Assembly (NCBI RefSeq): GCF_026625825.1
Contig: NZ_CP113065.1
Location: 3,711,501 to 3,775,500, forward strand
Length of the DNA stretch: 64,000 nucleotides
From: Pseudoxanthomonas sp. SL93
GTDB lineage: Bacteria > Pseudomonadota > Gammaproteobacteria > Xanthomonadales > Xanthomonadaceae
Direction of reading: 5' to 3'
The position numbers were made by a program, and so were the translations under genes. Below the pieces are notes generated by a model, which was given only the letters and a program-made list of their open reading frames with translations, did no database searches and was not told the DNA's origin. Every line of letters starts with the position of its first letter. The stretch's first letter is position 1. Below are positions 62,575 through 64,000 of the stretch, piece by piece.

Positions 62575-63172
62575 CGGGAGCATCCTGGGAGGGGGAAGGA
62601 GAAGCCGGTGCCGGCGTGGCCACCGTGCGTCGGGCGGGCAGCATGCGCCGTAGCGTGGCGTCGTTCTGGAACAGGTGGTGGTAGAGCGCGGCCGCGGCAT
62701 GCGCAAGTACCAGGGCAACCAGCACCCAGAACAGGAATTCGTGCGCACCTTCCGCGGCCTCGTGCACGGCCTCGCTGCGGCCGGTGATCGCCGGCAGGTT
62801 GAACAGCTTGAACCACTGCAGCGGATAGCCCGCGGCAGAGTTCAGCACCCAGCCGGACACCGGGATCGCGAACAGCAGCGCGTACAGCAGCCCGTGCGTC
62901 ACCGACGCGATGCGCTGCTGCCAGGTCGGCGTGCCGGGCACCGGCGCCGGCGCACCTGCATACAGGCGCCACGCCACGCGCAGTGCGACCAGCGCCAGGA
63001 TGGTCAGTCCGATGGACTTGTGCAGCGCATAGATGTTGATCTTGCGCGGGCCGTTGGGCAGGTCACCCATGGTCAGGCCCAGGTACGCCATCACCAGGAT
63101 CAACACTACGATCAGCCAATGGAATGCCTGGCTGATCGCGCCCCAGCGCTCGTCGGTGTTCTTGAGGGTCAT
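62561..63172 (-). CDS. Cytochrome b561 family protein
   Basis: The 203-residue protein has four helices with heme-ligand histidines. These are in ISQAFHWLIVVLILVMAYLGL, INIYALHKSIGLTILALVALRVAWRLY, ASVTHGLLYALLFAIPVSGWVL and EGAHEFLFWVLVALVLAHAAAALYHHLFQND. It transfers electrons between membrane quinol and an unknown acceptor. It overlaps the upstream YceI gene by ATGA (63169-63172) and the downstream one by 14 bases, so all three are translationally coupled. Confidence 0.93.
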   Translation of the reverse strand: MTLKNTDERWGAISQAFHWLIVVLILVMAYLGLTMGDLPNGPRKINIYALHKSIGLTILALVALRVAWRLYAGAPAPVPGTPTWQQRIASVTHGLLYALLFAIPVSGWVLNSAAGYPLQWFKLFNLPAITGRSEAVHEAAEGAHEFLFWVLVALVLAHAAAALYHHLFQNDATLRRMLPARRTVATPAPASPSPSQDAPDETV

Positions 63173-63870
63173 GGCGTCGGCTCCGGGGTGGCGGGTGGAA
63201 TGTCTTCGTTGCCGGTCGCGGTTTCTTCCCGGTCGGCCTTGCCGCCGTAGGTGGCTTCGGCTTCGATGCGCAGTTCGACGTCGTCGCCGATCACCGATTT
63301 CCAGGCGGTGATGCCGAAGTCCGCGCGGCTGATGCGGGTGGTGGCGGAAAAACCTGCCGTGCGCCGGAAGGGCGGCATCGGGTGGCGCTTGACGGCATTC
63401 AGGGTGACGTCGAGCTTCACTTCACGGGACACGCCACGCAGGGTCAACGTGCCATACACCGTGGCGCGGCGCGCATCGACCGGTTCCACACGCGTGGACA
63501 CGAAGCGCGCAGTGGGGTGTTCTTCCGCGTCCAGCAGCGAACGCGCCAGCGTGGCTTCATTCCATTTGGCATCGCCCAGGTCCACGCGCGCCATCGGTAC
63601 GGTGGCTTCCAGGCGCGCATGCGTCCAGTCCGCCTCGTCGAACACCAGCGTGCCCGTACTACCTGAGACGGTGCCGAGGGCGCGCGAAAAACCGGCATGC
63701 TCCACCGCGAACATCACCCGCGTATGCACCGGGTCCAGCTGGTACTCGGCGGCGCCTTCCGTGCGGGCCAGTGCAGGCAGCGACGAAAACGCCAGCACCA
63801 GGCCGCACAGCAGTCGGGCAGCGAAGCCGGTGCGTGGACGAGCGCGACGGGGGGCGGGGAGGGCGAACAT
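63169..63870 (-). CDS. YceI family protein 2
   Basis: The ATG at 63870 (preferred over 63921) gives 233 residues with a long basic n-region and signal segment (FAARLLCGLVLAFSSLPALA). The YceI core is EYQLDPVHTRVMFAVEHAGFSRALGTVSGSTGTLVFD, then ARLEATVPMARVDLGDAKWNEATLARSLLDAEEHPTARFVST and TLTLRGVSREVKLDVTLN. A charged tail follows (EEATGNEDIPPATPEPT-like). It is the first gene of the YceI-b561-YceI operon. Bases 63871-64000 hold its upstream region; no other gene is seen. Confidence 0.92.
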   Translation of the reverse strand: MFALPAPRRARPRTGFAARLLCGLVLAFSSLPALARTEGAAEYQLDPVHTRVMFAVEHAGFSRALGTVSGSTGTLVFDEADWTHARLEATVPMARVDLGDAKWNEATLARSLLDAEEHPTARFVSTRVEPVDARRATVYGTLTLRGVSREVKLDVTLNAVKRHPMPPFRRTAGFSATTRISRADFGITAWKSVIGDDVELRIEAEATYGGKADREETATGNEDIPPATPEPTP

Positions 63871-64000
63871 GGCGCAGATTCTAGGGGCCGGACCATGAAG
63901 ATACCCCGCTTGCACATGCAACGGTCCGTTGCGACGATGCCCGAGGGGCGAAGGCCGGGATGGAAGGCGGGGCGGGATGACGATGCGTGCGTGGTGGTTG

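Overview
The window is GC-rich chromosomal DNA with densely packed, often ATGA-overlapping genes. The gene content points to a gammaproteobacterium of the Xanthomonadaceae (Xanthomonas, Pseudoxanthomonas, Stenotrophomonas or Lysobacter type). Supporting signs are several TonB-dependent receptors with the GSRI plug motif, an AlgP/H1-like lysine-alanine protein, a TPR-sulfotransferase, a DUF6607 protein, a REP palindrome of the gtgggagcgacgt type, and a SAM-riboswitch-led metX-metB-hom operon. This is inference from gene content; no phylogenetic marker such as 16S rRNA is present. No tRNA, rRNA, insertion sequence, prophage or CRISPR array was recognised.

Region 1 (1-4.4 kb): the end of a TonB-dependent receptor gene, a probable hemin-utilisation protein and a DUF6607 secreted protein, then a minus-strand module of ECF sigma factor, anti-sigma-like membrane protein and PDZ protein. 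Region 2 (4.5-10.9 kb): QmcA/NfeD membrane-quality pair, glycine cleavage genes gcvT and gcvH around a DsbA-like isomerase, then a roughly 1.1 kb non-coding stretch with a candidate small RNA, followed by the H1-like protein gene. Region 3 (10.9-26.5 kb): serine hydrolase, LemA plus M48 protease, GMC oxidoreductase, nucleotide-transporter-like MFS protein, a fatty-acid degradation operon (alpha/beta hydrolase, FadE, hotdog protein) divergent from a TetR regulator, DUF2145 genes and an XRE-type regulator. Region 4 (26.5-31 kb): a 42-bp tandem-repeat array, GTP-dependent PEP carboxykinase, and a second sigma/anti-sigma/effector module ending in a DUF4097 protein.

Region 5 (31-41.3 kb) is the most distinctive. 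A TPR-sulfotransferase overlaps a 2OG-Fe(II) oxygenase gene and faces a second, TIGR02466-type oxygenase. Next come two paralogous TonB-dependent receptors whose promoters share spacing and sequence, and a small receptor-like barrel protein. Region 6 (41.4-51.5 kb): Hsp33, MtgA, a polyprenyl-phosphate-type glycosyltransferase overlapping a CBS gene, AsmA, PAQR/hemolysin III, peptide release factor 3, and an M23 endopeptidase coupled to a beta-propeller lipoprotein. Region 7 (51.6-55.2 kb): a SAM-I riboswitch and the methionine operon metX-metB-hom, in which metB carries a one-base insertion frameshift as written. Region 8 (55.2-64 kb): secreted alpha/beta hydrolase, a large propeller-GGDEF sensor with no canonical start upstream of its signal peptide, L-serine deaminase, a glutaredoxin-like protein, a c-type-heme DUF3365-like protein, and a YceI-cytochrome b561-YceI operon.

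Starts were chosen by homology to remembered family lengths, Shine-Dalgarno sequences and overlaps; all functions are from motif reading without database searches.
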